Numbered from the stretch's first letter, positions 1 through 8,714 are shown. The stretch: 64,000 nt of DNA from Bosea sp. BIWAKO-01 (GCF_001748145.1 NZ_BCQA01000001.1:5358501-5422500), one strand, 5' to 3'. Made by a program: numbers and translations. The notes: a model not told the origin generated them from the sequence alone.

Positions 1-39
1 CGCAGCATTTGTGCTTCCCCTCCCCGTCAGACCTGCGCC

Positions 40-1590
40 TCAATTGGCGAGGTTGACGCCCCACATCCGCATCTTCGACTGCCACGGCTGGAAATCGCGC
101 ACGCGCTTGGAATGCGCGATCACGTCGAGGCCGTTGAAGTAGATGATCAGCGGCACCTCTTCGATCATGCGCTTGTGCAGGTCGTCGAAGAGCTTCTGGC
201 GTTCGGCCTTGTCCGAAACGACCATCGACTTGTCGATCAGTGCCTGCGCCTCGGCATTGTCCCAGACCTTGCGCGGCTGCTTGTCCTTCGGCCCGGCGAA
301 TTGCTCGAACCCGAGCGCGGGGTCGAAGCGTGCCGAATAGGAGAAGGACTGCATCTGGTAATTGCCCTTGTTGTAGCGATCGAGCTGGGTTGCCCAGTCC
401 AGAACCTCGATCTCGGCATTGATGCCGGCGGCCTGCATCATCGCCTGAGCCACGACGGCGGCCGGGAAACTCGGCACGGTCGGGCGCTTGTTGGCGATGA
501 TCGAGATCTTTTCGCCCTTGTAACCGGCCTCCTGGAGCAACTTCTTCACCTTGGCCGGGTCATAGCTGAAGCCCTGCTTCTCGACCGGTCCGAAATAGGC
601 CGAGCTCGGATAGATCGCCGAATTGTTCGGCGTGCCGAGGTTGCTCGAGGCAGCTGCGACCAACTCGGTCATGTCGAGCGAGGCGGCTATGGCCTGGCGC
701 AGCTTGACGTTCTTCATCAGCGCGTCGTTCGTCTGGAACAGGAAGGTGTGGCGCACGGCGTTCGGGGCGACCTTCACGTCGAGCTTGGGATTCTTGCGCA
801 GTTCCTCGACATCGCTCGGCAGGATTTCGGCCATGTCGATGGCGCCTGAGATCAGGCCGGCCTTCACCGTCGCGGGATCGCGCACGACAAGGAACTTCAC
901 GTCCTTGATGAGCGGCTTCTTCAGGCCGATATAGCCGTCGCGCTTGTCGCTCTTCGGCGACGCATAGCCGTCGAAGGCGGTCATTGTGAAATACTCGCCG
1001 CGCTTCCAATCGCCGATCTTGAACGGCCCGGTGCCGACCGGCTTGTCCCAGGAACCGTCGGCCTTCAGCGAGTCCTTGTGGATGACGGCGGCCATGGCGC
1101 AGTCGGTGCGCGCCAGCGCGTCGAGGAAGAGCGCGCTGGGCGAGTTGATGCGCATCACGACGGTGTTGGCGTCGGGAGCCTCGATGGTCTCGACCTTCAG
1201 GCCATTGCGACCGTCGAATTCGGACAGGCAACGCCACTCCGTCTTCGGATCCATGTAGCGGTTCCAGCTCCAGACGACGTCGGCCGAGGTCAACTCCGCA
1301 CCATTGTGGAACTTCACGCCCTTGCGCAGGGTGAAGGTGTAGGCCTTGCCATCGGCAGACATCTCGACCTTCTCGGCGAGAAGCGGCCCAACCGTGCCAT
1401 CCTCGGCATAGCCGACCAGGCCCTCCACGAGCTGCAGCACGAAATCATCCGTGTTGTCGTCGCGGTTCACGCCGGGATTGGAGCTGCGGATATCGGCAGC
1501 GACCGCGACCGTGACGGACTGGGCGGCGGCCGGGCCAGCCACGAGAGCTGAGGTCGCCAATGCGAAGGCCGAGGCGTAGATGCGGTTCAT
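40..1590 (-). CDS. Family 5 ABC transporter substrate-binding protein (module A, second SBP)
   Basis: Periplasmic receptor of the oligopeptide/nickel (DppA/OppA, SBP_bac_5) family, 516 aa. The ATG at 1590 is chosen because a clean signal peptide follows at once (hydrophobic residues 5-20, Ala-rich cleavage site near residue 24). An in-frame upstream extension to 1749 runs through the next gene's 3' end and is not credible. Family hallmarks seen: NPGVNRDDNTD near residues 39-48, KFHNGAELTSADVVWSWNRY, VGTGPF and a C-terminal QPRKVWD block. It is strongly similar along its length to the SBPs at 1670-3220, 4897-6468 and 10222-11781. It follows its paralogue on the minus strand after a 79-bp gap with a hairpin. 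No permease or ATPase is nearby. The ligand is unknown; the family binds peptides but also many other solutes. Confidence 0.93.
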   Translation of the reverse strand: MNRIYASAFALATSALVAGPAAAQSVTVAVAADIRSSNPGVNRDDNTDDFVLQLVEGLVGYAEDGTVGPLLAEKVEMSADGKAYTFTLRKGVKFHNGAELTSADVVWSWNRYMDPKTEWRCLSEFDGRNGLKVETIEAPDANTVVMRINSPSALFLDALARTDCAMAAVIHKDSLKADGSWDKPVGTGPFKIGDWKRGEYFTMTAFDGYASPKSDKRDGYIGLKKPLIKDVKFLVVRDPATVKAGLISGAIDMAEILPSDVEELRKNPKLDVKVAPNAVRHTFLFQTNDALMKNVKLRQAIAASLDMTELVAAASSNLGTPNNSAIYPSSAYFGPVEKQGFSYDPAKVKKLLQEAGYKGEKISIIANKRPTVPSFPAAVVAQAMMQAAGINAEIEVLDWATQLDRYNKGNYQMQSFSYSARFDPALGFEQFAGPKDKQPRKVWDNAEAQALIDKSMVVSDKAERQKLFDDLHKRMIEEVPLIIYFNGLDVIAHSKRVRDFQPWQSKMRMWGVNLAN

Positions 1591-1634
1591 GTCGATGTCC
1601 CTGTTGTCGTCGTTCTTTTTGGTTTTGAGATGAG

Positions 1635-1659
1635 CTGGCCCGGGTCTGGCGCGGGCCAG
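1635..1659 (-). repeat. Intergenic stem-loop between tandem SBP genes
   Basis: Perfect 8-bp inverted repeat, CTGGCCCG (1635-1642) and CGGGCCAG (1652-1659), with a 9-nt loop. It lies in the gap between two co-directional SBP genes. No T-run follows on the minus strand, so it is more likely an mRNA-stabilising or processing hairpin, or a weak attenuator, than a strong intrinsic terminator. Function is inferred. Confidence 0.5.
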
Positions 1660-1669
1660 GAGCAACGCC

Positions 1670-3220
1670 TCAATTGGCGAAGCTGACCTCCCAGAGCCGC
1701 GGCTTCCCAGCGACCCAGGGGGCAAAGCCGCGCAGCTTCCTGGAGACACCGGCCGTGTCGACCTGATTGTAGAGGAAGATCAGTGGCGCTTCGGCGAGCA
1801 TCAGTTTGTGCAATTCGTCGAACAGCTTCTGGCGCTCGGCCGGATCGCCGACGAGCGTCGCCTTCTCGATCAGCTCGTCGGCACGCCGGCTGTCCCAGGC
1901 CTTGGACGGGAATGTGTCCTTGGGTCCGCTGAACTGGTTGTAGCTCTGGGCAGGATCGATGCGGGCGGAATAGCTGAAGGACATCATCTGGAAGTTGCCC
2001 TTGGCGTAGCGGTCGAGCTGGGTCGCCCATTCCAGCACCTCGATCTCGCTGTTGATGCCGGCGGCCTGCAGCATGGCCTGGGCCACGACCGCGGCCGGGA
2101 AGCTCGGCACCGTCGAGCGCTTGTTGGCGATCAGCTTGATCGGCTGGCCCTTGTAGCCGGCCTCGGCGAGCAACTTCTTCACCTTGGCGAGGTCCTGGGT
2201 ATAACGCTGGCGCTGAACGTCGCTGTAATAGGGCGACGAGACATAGATCGCCGAGTTATTGGTCTTGCCGAGCTCGTTCGAGGTGTGAGCGACGATCTGG
2301 TCGAGATCGAGCGCTGCCGCGATCGCCTGGCGCATCCGGACATCGCCGAGCAAGGCATCGCGCGTCTGGAACAGGAAGGCGTGCTTCGTCGCGCTCGGGG
2401 CGCTCATCACCTCGATATTGGGGCTCTTCTTCATTTCCGGCATGTCTGAATCGGGAACGTCCGCGACATGCAATGCGCCCGACATCAAGCCGGCCTTGAT
2501 CGTGGCGCCATCGGCGATGGAGAGGAACTTCACCTCCGGCACCAAAGCACGCTTGCGGCCGACATAGCCGTCGCGCTGCTCGCCAGAGGGCGAAACATAA
2601 CCGTCGAAGCGCTTCAGCGAGACGAATTCGCCGCGTCGCCAATCGCCGAGCGTGAAGGGGCCGGTGCCGATCGGCCGGTCCCAGCTGCCGTCGGCCTTCA
2701 CCGAGTCCTTGTGGATGATCGCGACCATGGCGCAATCGGTGCGCGCCATGGTGTCGAGGAACATCGCACTCGGCTTTTCCAGCTTCATGACGAAGGTCGA
2801 CGGATCAGGTGCGTCGACACTCGTGACCTTCATGCCGGTCCGGCCGTCGAATTCCGCCCGGCAGCGCCAGTCGGTCTTCGCGTCCATGTAGCGGTTCCAG
2901 TTCCACAGCACGTCAGCCGAGGTCATGACCGCGCCATTGTGGAACTTCACGCCATTGCGCAGGGTGAAGGTGTAAGTGAGCCCGTCGGGCGAGACCGCGA
3001 TCGACTCCGCCAGAAGCGGCGCGACCGCGCCGTTCTCGCGGTAACCGACCAGGCCCTCGACCATGTGCAGCACGACGGCATCGGTGTTGTCGTCCCGGTT
3101 GACGCCCGGGTTGGTCGAACGGATGTCCGCATTGAGCGCGACATTGATCGTCGATTGCTGCGCCAGAACCGGCGCAGCAACAAGGGTCAAAGCAATAGCC
3201 AGGGACGACGTCAGGTTCAC
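1670..3220 (-). CDS. Family 5 ABC transporter substrate-binding protein (module A, first SBP)
   Basis: SBP_bac_5-family periplasmic receptor, 516 aa. The start is a GTG at 3218-3220, one base after the TGA of the upstream hydrolase (3222-3224), so the two are probably translationally coupled. A signal peptide occupies residues 1-21 (SLAIALTLVAAPVLAQQ). Shared blocks with its three paralogues include NPGVNRDDNTDAVVLHMVEG, DWRCRAEFDGR, RTDCAM, GTGPF, EWATQLDRYAKGNFQMMSFS and a short C-terminal LWEVSFAN. It lies in an operon hydrolase-SBP-SBP transcribed from near 4130. The duplication of an SBP within one operon, without permeases, suggests receptors of different specificity feeding a shared importer elsewhere. 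Ligand unknown. Confidence 0.92.
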   Translation of the reverse strand: MNLTSSLAIALTLVAAPVLAQQSTINVALNADIRSTNPGVNRDDNTDAVVLHMVEGLVGYRENGAVAPLLAESIAVSPDGLTYTFTLRNGVKFHNGAVMTSADVLWNWNRYMDAKTDWRCRAEFDGRTGMKVTSVDAPDPSTFVMKLEKPSAMFLDTMARTDCAMVAIIHKDSVKADGSWDRPIGTGPFTLGDWRRGEFVSLKRFDGYVSPSGEQRDGYVGRKRALVPEVKFLSIADGATIKAGLMSGALHVADVPDSDMPEMKKSPNIEVMSAPSATKHAFLFQTRDALLGDVRMRQAIAAALDLDQIVAHTSNELGKTNNSAIYVSSPYYSDVQRQRYTQDLAKVKKLLAEAGYKGQPIKLIANKRSTVPSFPAAVVAQAMLQAAGINSEIEVLEWATQLDRYAKGNFQMMSFSYSARIDPAQSYNQFSGPKDTFPSKAWDSRRADELIEKATLVGDPAERQKLFDELHKLMLAEAPLIFLYNQVDTAGVSRKLRGFAPWVAGKPRLWEVSFAN

Positions 3221-3221
3221 T

Positions 3222-4124
3222 TCACTTCCCCTTCAGCACGGTGAGAGGCGCAGCGTCCGCACGCAGGCGGGTCAGCGTTTCCGCCAGGAATTCCTCGACG
3301 CGGGGCACAGCTTTGACGCCGTCATGCGGCATGTTCGGCACGAGATCGAAGCGCACCGTCACGCCTGCGGCTTCGAAGGAGCGCTGCAGGCTCGCGAGCC
3401 GCTCAGGGCGGGTCTTGCCGGCATGGTTGGCATCCGGCATCCAGTTGCGGCCGCCTTCCTTGTGGGTGATTTCCCAGGTTTCCAGATCGGCAGCCCCGAC
3501 GATCATCTGGACCGGCACTTTGGCGAGGGCGGCCAAGTCGATCTCCTGCCCGAACAGCGCCGCGAAATTCCGCGTTCCGACCCACCAGTCGCGCGTCGGA
3601 TCAAGCAGCGTGACCGAACCCGGTGCTCCGATGCAGGCAGCCCAGAGGCGGTCGGGATGCAGAAGCAGGAAGCGGTGTGCGAAGTGCCCGCCGCCGGAAT
3701 AACCGAACAGGGCAAAGCGCTTGAAGTCGAGATTGTAGCGCTCGCCGACCTCGTCGACGATGGCAAGCAGTTCGTGATCGTAGCGGATGTCGGCTTCGCG
3801 CATGTACTTGAAGCCGTCACGATAGCCGTCGCCCCGCACCCCGACCGGGAAGAGCGGCGCGAGCACGATGCAGTTGTTCCAACGCGCGAACTCGGTGAAG
3901 GCATCGCGATAGGTGATGAAGCTGCGGCCGGTGCCATGCATGGCGACGACCAGCGCCGGCGGCTCGCCGCCCTGCCCCACTGACGGCGGCACGTAGAGGC
4001 AATAGGCAAAGCGGGGATCGTGCCGGCTGGCGAAGACCGTGGTCCGGTCCATGTCGTAGAGCGCGGCAGCCTTGTCGGTCTTCTTGGCTTCGGGCGCTTC
4101 ACGCGTCGCAGTCATCGCAGCCAT
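3222..4124 (-). CDS. Alpha/beta-fold hydrolase (esterase/depolymerase-like)
   Basis: Serine hydrolase of 300 aa. Visible parts of the fold are the oxyanion-type motif HGTG (residues 63-66), the nucleophile elbow GYSGG with Ser143, an Asp-containing GAADLETWE segment, and a late His in NMPHDGV. No signal peptide is visible, so it is probably cytoplasmic. It is the first gene of an operon with two SBPs and diverges from a GntR regulator across a 119-bp region holding a perfect palindrome. Its place matches that of the C45 amidohydrolases in the two following modules, so it probably hydrolyses an ester or amide bond in the ligand imported by the adjacent SBPs. Substrate unknown; it resembles PHB-depolymerase/feruloyl-esterase-like proteins only broadly. 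Confidence 0.8.
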   Translation of the reverse strand: MAAMTATREAPEAKKTDKAAALYDMDRTTVFASRHDPRFAYCLYVPPSVGQGGEPPALVVAMHGTGRSFITYRDAFTEFARWNNCIVLAPLFPVGVRGDGYRDGFKYMREADIRYDHELLAIVDEVGERYNLDFKRFALFGYSGGGHFAHRFLLLHPDRLWAACIGAPGSVTLLDPTRDWWVGTRNFAALFGQEIDLAALAKVPVQMIVGAADLETWEITHKEGGRNWMPDANHAGKTRPERLASLQRSFEAAGVTVRFDLVPNMPHDGVKAVPRVEEFLAETLTRLRADAAPLTVLKGK

Positions 4125-4147
4125 CGGATATCCTTTATTGGCTTTTA

Positions 4148-4161
4148 AATTGGCGCCAATT
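4148..4161. promoter_or_regulatory. Perfect 14-bp palindrome, candidate GntR operator
   Basis: AATTGGCGCCAATT is a perfect 14-bp palindrome in the divergent region between the hydrolase (start 4124, minus) and the GntR gene (start 4244, plus). Its position fits an operator for the adjacent FCD-type GntR protein controlling both directions. That the site is bound is inferred. Confidence 0.6.
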
Positions 4162-4243
4162 ATGTTGCACGTTGCATTCGGGCTGGCAAGCTTGGATCGG
4201 TCGCTTCGCCCGGTAGCGAAATCGCGGCGAGATGAGCTAGGGG

Positions 4244-4900
4244 ATGACGATGACGACCGTGAAGCGTAAGCCGAAATCGAAACACGCCCTGGCTGGAGAG
4301 ATCGCCGAGGCGATCAAGCTCGGCCAGTTCCGCTCCGGCGAATGGCTCCGCCAGATCGACATCGAGCAAAAATTCGCCGCGACGCGCTTCGATGTTCGCA
4401 CCGCGCTCGACGAACTCGTCGTGCGCAAGGCGATCGAACATGTCCCCAACCGGGGCTACCGCGTGGCCGAGATCGATCGAGAGACCCTGCGCCATATCCG
4501 GTCTGTCAGGATCGTGATCGAGACCTCCGTCGCGACCGCAATCGTCGGCCGGATGACGCCGGCAACCCTCTCGACGCTTCGTGGTCTCGCCGAGGAGTTC
4601 GGCGTGGCGGTGCGCGAGGGCACGCGCGCCGACCAGAGCCGGGTCAACGCCGAATTTCACGAAGTGATGTATCATCTCAGCGGCAACCCCGTGCTGGAGG
4701 AGCTGATCTGGAACCTGCGTGATCGCGGGCGCGGGTCGAACGTCACGGTATGGGCCTCCCACGAGTCGCTGCTGCGCAGCGACCGTGACCATCACGCCAT
4801 GCTCGAAGCCATCGAGAAGCGCGACATTGCGCGCCTCTCGCAGTTGATTGCAGCTCATATTCTCAAGGATGCACCCGAGAGAGAGCCGGGGGACCTTTAG
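4244..4900 (+). CDS. GntR-family transcriptional regulator, FCD type (module A)
   Basis: DNA-binding regulator of 218 aa. A winged helix spans about residues 12-75 (EIAEAIKLGQFRSGEWL, then EQKFAATRFDVRTALDELV and PNRGYRV). An all-helical FCD ligand-binding domain follows, with FHEVMYHLSGNPVL and a C-terminal HHAMLEAIEKRD...AAHI block of the kind that binds a metal and small carboxylates. A second in-frame ATG lies at 4250. Its 3' end overlaps the convergent SBP gene at 4897-4900. It probably represses the divergent hydrolase-SBP-SBP operon through the palindrome at 4148-4161 and is released by the imported substrate or its hydrolysis product. Unlike the two other GntR proteins of this region it has only one winged helix. 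Confidence 0.9.
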   Translation: MTMTTVKRKPKSKHALAGEIAEAIKLGQFRSGEWLRQIDIEQKFAATRFDVRTALDELVVRKAIEHVPNRGYRVAEIDRETLRHIRSVRIVIETSVATAIVGRMTPATLSTLRGLAEEFGVAVREGTRADQSRVNAEFHEVMYHLSGNPVLEELIWNLRDRGRGSNVTVWASHESLLRSDRDHHAMLEAIEKRDIARLSQLIAAHILKDAPEREPGDL

Positions 4901-6468
4901 TCGGTGACGCTGACTTCCCAGAGCCTGGGCTTGGACAGGATCGAGGACTGGTAGCCCTTCACGCGCTTCGCATAGACGCCGGCATCGAGCCCATTATAGA
5001 GCATGACCATTGGCACCTGGGCGATGAAGCGCGTGTGCAGCTCGTCGAACAGCTTCTGGCGTTCGGCCTTGTCCGAAACCACCATCGACTTGTCGAGCAG
5101 CGCGAGGGAGTCCGCGTCGTCCCAGACCTTGCGCGGCTGGGTCGCCTTCGGACCGGCGATCGACTCGAAGCTCAGCGCGGGATCGAGGCGGGCCGAATAG
5201 GGGAAGGCCTGCATCTGGTAGTTGCCCTTGCTGTAGCGGTCGAGCTGCGTCGCCCATTCCAGCACTTCGATCGAGACATTGATGCCGGCGCCCTGCAGCA
5301 TCTGCTGCGCGATCACCGCGGAATCGAAGCTCTGCGGATAGCGCTTGTTGGCGAGCATCACGATTGGCTCGCCCTTGTAGCCGGCTTCCTGAAGCAGCTT
5401 CTTGGCAGCCGCTACATCGTGCTTGTAGCCCTGCTTCTGCACCGGCCCGTAATAGGACGACATCGCAGGCACGATCGAATTGTTCGGCTTGCCGAGGCCG
5501 TCCGTGACGGCGGAGACGATCTCGTTGACGTCGAGCGCAGCGGCAATCGCCTGGCGCAGCTTCTGGTTCTGCAGCAACGGATCGCGGGTCTGCATGAGGA
5601 GGCCGACCAAGCCCATGTTCGAGACGAGCGAGACCTCGACCTTGGGGTTCTTGCGTAGCTCGCCGACTTCAGCGTTGGCGACGTCGGGGATGACGTCGAT
5701 GTCGCCGCGCAGCAATGCTGCCTTGGCGGTCGAGCTGTCAGGCACGATAAGGAAGCGGACTTCGTCCACCAGCGGACGCTTGCCGCCGGTATAGCCGTCG
5801 ATCTTGCCGGGAAGGCTGGCGTAGTCGGCATTGCGCACGAGCCGGATGTATTCGCCGCGGCGCCATTCGCCGAAGCTGAATGGCCCGGTGCCGATCGGCT
5901 TGTCGAAACTGCCATCCGCCTTCACCGAATCCTTGTGCAGAATCCCGGTCATGGCGCAATCGGTACGGGCGATGCTGGCAAGGAAGAGAGAGCTCGGCTT
6001 GTCGAGCTTGAACACCACCGTCGAAGCATCCGGCGCCGTTACGGATTCGACCTTGACCCGCCCTCGCCCGTCGAATTCCGAAAGGCAGCGCCATTCGGTC
6101 TTCGGGTCCATGTAGCGGTTCCAGCTCCAGACGACGTCGGCAGCCGTCAGCGGCGCGCCATTGTGGAACTTCACCCCCTTGCGCAGTGTGAAGGTGTAGC
6201 TCAGCCCGTCCTCGGACAGTGCGACCTTCTCGGCAAGGAGCGGCTTGACCTCGGCATCATCGCCATAGGCGACGAGGCCCTCGACCATATGCAGCACGAC
6301 GGCGTCGGTATTGTCGTCCCGGTTCACGCCCGGATTGATGCTGCGGATATCGGCATTGAGATGCGTGCGAATGCTGGTCGGCGCCGCGAGCGACGGGCCG
6401 AGACCTGCCAGCAGCGAGGTCATTGCCGCGCTGGCAAGCGCTGCTGCCGCAATCGGTTTGAAAGCCAT
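4897..6468 (-). CDS. Family 5 ABC transporter substrate-binding protein (module B)
   Basis: SBP_bac_5-family receptor, 523 aa, with a long Ala-rich signal peptide (about residues 1-29). The start codon at 6468 has a strong ribosome-binding site (AGGAGGGG about 7 nt upstream on the minus strand). It shares with its paralogues NPGVNRDDNTDAVVLHMVEG, MDPKTEWRCLSEFDGR, RTDCAM and EWATQLDRYSKGNYQMQAF. It follows the C45 hydrolase gene (7685-6543) after 74 bp and is probably co-transcribed with it. Its stop codon overlaps the end of the convergent GntR gene. There are no permease or ATPase genes in the neighbourhood. Ligand unknown; pairing with an amidase suggests an N-acyl or peptide-like compound. 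Confidence 0.92.
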   Translation of the reverse strand: MAFKPIAAAALASAAMTSLLAGLGPSLAAPTSIRTHLNADIRSINPGVNRDDNTDAVVLHMVEGLVAYGDDAEVKPLLAEKVALSEDGLSYTFTLRKGVKFHNGAPLTAADVVWSWNRYMDPKTEWRCLSEFDGRGRVKVESVTAPDASTVVFKLDKPSSLFLASIARTDCAMTGILHKDSVKADGSFDKPIGTGPFSFGEWRRGEYIRLVRNADYASLPGKIDGYTGGKRPLVDEVRFLIVPDSSTAKAALLRGDIDVIPDVANAEVGELRKNPKVEVSLVSNMGLVGLLMQTRDPLLQNQKLRQAIAAALDVNEIVSAVTDGLGKPNNSIVPAMSSYYGPVQKQGYKHDVAAAKKLLQEAGYKGEPIVMLANKRYPQSFDSAVIAQQMLQGAGINVSIEVLEWATQLDRYSKGNYQMQAFPYSARLDPALSFESIAGPKATQPRKVWDDADSLALLDKSMVVSDKAERQKLFDELHTRFIAQVPMVMLYNGLDAGVYAKRVKGYQSSILSKPRLWEVSVTD

Positions 6469-6542
6469 GTTCGATCCCCTCCTGATTTTTGTTAGCGAAT
6501 GGCGTCGGGCCGCCCTCTACGGCTCCGACGCATGCAAAGAAC

Positions 6543-7685
6543 TCACTCAGCGGCTTCGGCCAGCGTCACCGGATCGTCGGTCAGGCTGTAGCGCGTGAAC
6601 TGCCGGTTCAGGGCCGGCAGCGGGGCCACTTCCATGATGCCCTTCGCCGGCTGCATGATCACCATCGACACCGTGGCCGAGAGGTTGCCGGTCTCGTTGG
6701 GACGCGGTGGGCGGCAGACGGCATAGGGCGACAGGAAGTCGTCGAAGAACGCATTCTTGAGATCGGCGACGCTGAGCTTGCGGCCGGCATCGTCGAGCAG
6801 CTTGCGGACGCGCCAGTCGCGATAGAAGCTCTCAGGCACACGCGGAATGCCGGTGTCCTTGATCTTGGTGAGCGCGATCGAGCCGACCCAATGGTTGGCA
6901 TGAACGATCAGGCCATCACCCGGGTAGATCGGGAAGGCCTCGTCCGGAGCGCATTCGAAGTCGATGGCGAAGCCGGCGACCGTCGAGAGCATCATGTTGT
7001 TCGAGCAGGCCTTTGGCGTCGTCGCCACGGCCTTCATCGCCATGGCGAAATGCTCCTGCTCCAGCACCTTGCGCCGGATCAGCGCCAGCGGCACGCCAGC
7101 CTGGGTGAAGTCGCGCTCGGACTCCAGATAGTTGGCGGTGATCGAGACGCCGGCGGAGTTCATGCCGCAGCGAGCAAGACCGCCCGCCTCGACAAAGGTC
7201 AGGAAGTCCGGGCCGTCATCGCGGCGCACACGCAGCACGATGGCGGTCTCGGCGCATTCCGCCTTCCAGTCCCAATTCTGGCCGTGGATGAGTTCGCCCG
7301 TCGCGCTGCGCTCGGGCAGAATGACCGCGCCCGTGCAGCCATCGTCGAGCTCCTCCCCGGCCTCTACCGGCTTGGCCTTCTCGAGCCGCGCCTTCGCCAT
7401 GACTTCGGTGCGGGCATTGACCATCACGATATCTTCGAGCGTGACGCCAGCACCGTCAGCGATGCCGCGCATCTCCTCGACATAATGGGCGCCGAAAGCC
7501 TCGATCTCGCGAGCGAATTCGGCGATCAGTCGCGACTTGGCAACGGCATCGTATCCGAGATCGGTGAGCTGGCCGCCATAGAGCTCGATGCTGCGCTTGA
7601 CGCGCGTGGGGACCGCGGCGCCATGTTGCCGGCCGCGCTCATAGGGCGATCCCGAAACATCGATGAATGGAAAGGGCTCAACCAT
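6543..7685 (-). CDS. C45-family autoproteolytic Ntn acyltransferase/hydrolase (module B)
   Basis: Member of peptidase family C45, the isopenicillin N acyltransferase-like N-terminal-nucleophile hydrolases (AAT domain), 380 aa. The decisive motif is DGCTG with Gly116-Cys117. In this family cleavage before the Cys frees the catalytic nucleophile and splits the chain into a small alpha and a large beta subunit. GQNWDW and the later NNMMLS, DFECAPDEAFPI and VHANHW blocks are also typical. The first ~90 residues (SGSPYERGRQHG, EEMRGIADGAG) match the family propeptide. No signal peptide is evident. Members hydrolyse or transfer amide-linked acyl groups (penicillins, N-acyl amines, N-acyl amino acids). 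It is first in an operon with an SBP and divergent from a GntR gene. It is clearly paralogous to 11801-12949. Confidence 0.88.
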   Translation of the reverse strand: MVEPFPFIDVSGSPYERGRQHGAAVPTRVKRSIELYGGQLTDLGYDAVAKSRLIAEFAREIEAFGAHYVEEMRGIADGAGVTLEDIVMVNARTEVMAKARLEKAKPVEAGEELDDGCTGAVILPERSATGELIHGQNWDWKAECAETAIVLRVRRDDGPDFLTFVEAGGLARCGMNSAGVSITANYLESERDFTQAGVPLALIRRKVLEQEHFAMAMKAVATTPKACSNNMMLSTVAGFAIDFECAPDEAFPIYPGDGLIVHANHWVGSIALTKIKDTGIPRVPESFYRDWRVRKLLDDAGRKLSVADLKNAFFDDFLSPYAVCRPPRPNETGNLSATVSMVIMQPAKGIMEVAPLPALNRQFTRYSLTDDPVTLAEAAE

Positions 7686-7729
7686 GGACCAAATCTCCGC
7701 GCCGGCTCTGGCGCCCGGCTAACAGTTAA

Positions 7730-7753
7730 TGTATTTCATCACGCAGTAAGACA
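7730..7753. promoter_or_regulatory. Candidate operator copy 1 of the double-winged-helix GntR
   Basis: A 24-bp element starting TGTATTTCAT (7730-7739) and ending TAAGACA (7747-7753). It matches the element at 8686-8709 at 17 of 24 positions with the same overall spacing, the match being concentrated in the outer arms. It lies between the divergent C45 (start 7685) and GntR (start 7769) genes. A role as an operator controlling both directions is inferred from position and repetition. Confidence 0.55.
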
Positions 7754-7768
7754 ATCAAGAGGAAATTC

Positions 7769-8665
7769 ATGGCCGAACCGACGCGGCTCCAGCAGGATCT
7801 GGCCGAGCGCATCATCCAACTGGCGCGCGAAGACGGTCTCGCAGCGGGTGCATGGCTCAACGAGAACAATCTGGCCAAGCGCCTGAACGTCTCTCGCACC
7901 CCGGTTCGGGCGGCGCTCAGCCATCTCGAAGGCCAGGGAATCGTGCTTCGTCACCCCAACAAGGGCGTCGAGCTGGTCAGCGCGCTTCCGCTCCCGGCAG
8001 ACGGCGGCGGCTCGCCCGACGAGACCGACCTCGCACTGGTCAGGATCGCGCGCGACCGCGAGAGCGGCGCGCTTGGCGACGATGTTTCCGAGCTGGAGCT
8101 GATGCGCCGATACGAGATGGCGCGACCGGAAATCCAGCGCACCCTGAAACGCCTGGCCGAGCTGGAGATGGTGGAGCGCAAGCCGGGCTATGGCTGGCGC
8201 TTCCTGCACGAATACTCGGATTCGTCACTGCGGATGGAGCGCTATCGCTTCCGCATGCTGCTCGAGCCCATGGGCTTTCTCGAGCCTGGCTTTCGCCTCG
8301 ACGAGCACTGGGCGGTGGAGATGCTGAGACGGCACCGCCACACCCTGACCCAGCCCTGGCGCGAGTCCTCCAGTGTCGCCTTCTACGAGATGAACGCGGC
8401 CTTTCACGAAGGCCTCGCGGCCGCATCGGGCAATCGCTTCATCCATTCCGCCATCCGCCGGGAAAACCAGATGCGACGGCTCTCCAACTATGATTGGGGC
8501 TCCGGCACCGAACGGGTCCAGGTCAGCTGCACCGAGCACATCGAGATCCTCGAACGGCTGCAGGCGGGAGACCGGGAAATCGCCTCCGTCCTGATGCGCC
8601 GGCATTTGCAGCGCGCCAGCGAGCTCAAGCGGAGAGTCCGGCAACCGCCGCCCATGGACGGGTAG
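7769..8665 (+). CDS. GntR-family regulator with two winged helices and an FCD domain (module B)
   Basis: Regulator of 298 aa. A first GntR winged helix covers about residues 8-65 (LAKRLNVSRTPVRAALSHLE, then RHPNKGVELV). A second one covers about residues 85-150 (ELMRRYEMARPEIQRTLKRL, then RKPGYGWRFL). An FCD-type helical domain follows (MNAAFHEGLAAASGNRFIH; TEHIEILERLQAGDREIA). Most GntR proteins have one such DNA-binding domain, so this layout (also at 13013-13927) is unusual. The ATG at 7769 has an AGAGGA site 5-10 nt upstream. Candidate operators lie just before the gene (7730-7753) and just after it (8686-8709), suggesting control of the divergent C45-SBP operon, of itself and of the following transaminase. 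Confidence 0.9.
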   Translation: MAEPTRLQQDLAERIIQLAREDGLAAGAWLNENNLAKRLNVSRTPVRAALSHLEGQGIVLRHPNKGVELVSALPLPADGGGSPDETDLALVRIARDRESGALGDDVSELELMRRYEMARPEIQRTLKRLAELEMVERKPGYGWRFLHEYSDSSLRMERYRFRMLLEPMGFLEPGFRLDEHWAVEMLRRHRHTLTQPWRESSSVAFYEMNAAFHEGLAAASGNRFIHSAIRRENQMRRLSNYDWGSGTERVQVSCTEHIEILERLQAGDREIASVLMRRHLQRASELKRRVRQPPPMDG

Positions 8666-8680
8666 CAGCGCATATGAAGT

Positions 8681-8714
8681 GATATTGTCTTTCATTCGGA
8701 ATAAAGACAGTATC
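8681..8714. promoter_or_regulatory. 34-bp inverted repeat, candidate operator copy 2 before the transaminase
   Basis: Arms GATATTGTCTTT (8681-8692) and AAAGACAGTATC (8703-8714) pair at 11 of 12 positions. The spacer holds a small ATTC/GGAAT dyad. The core TGTCTTT...AAAGACA (8686-8709) is perfect. There is no T-run, so a terminator is less likely. It sits 16 bp after the GntR stop and 57 bp before the transaminase start. The unusually long dyad would suit a dimer with four winged helices (inference). Confidence 0.6.

Noticed and set aside
6489..7886. A 465-codon plus-strand frame opposite the C45 gene
   Set aside because: Antisense shadow; the C45 protein has intact catalytic motifs.
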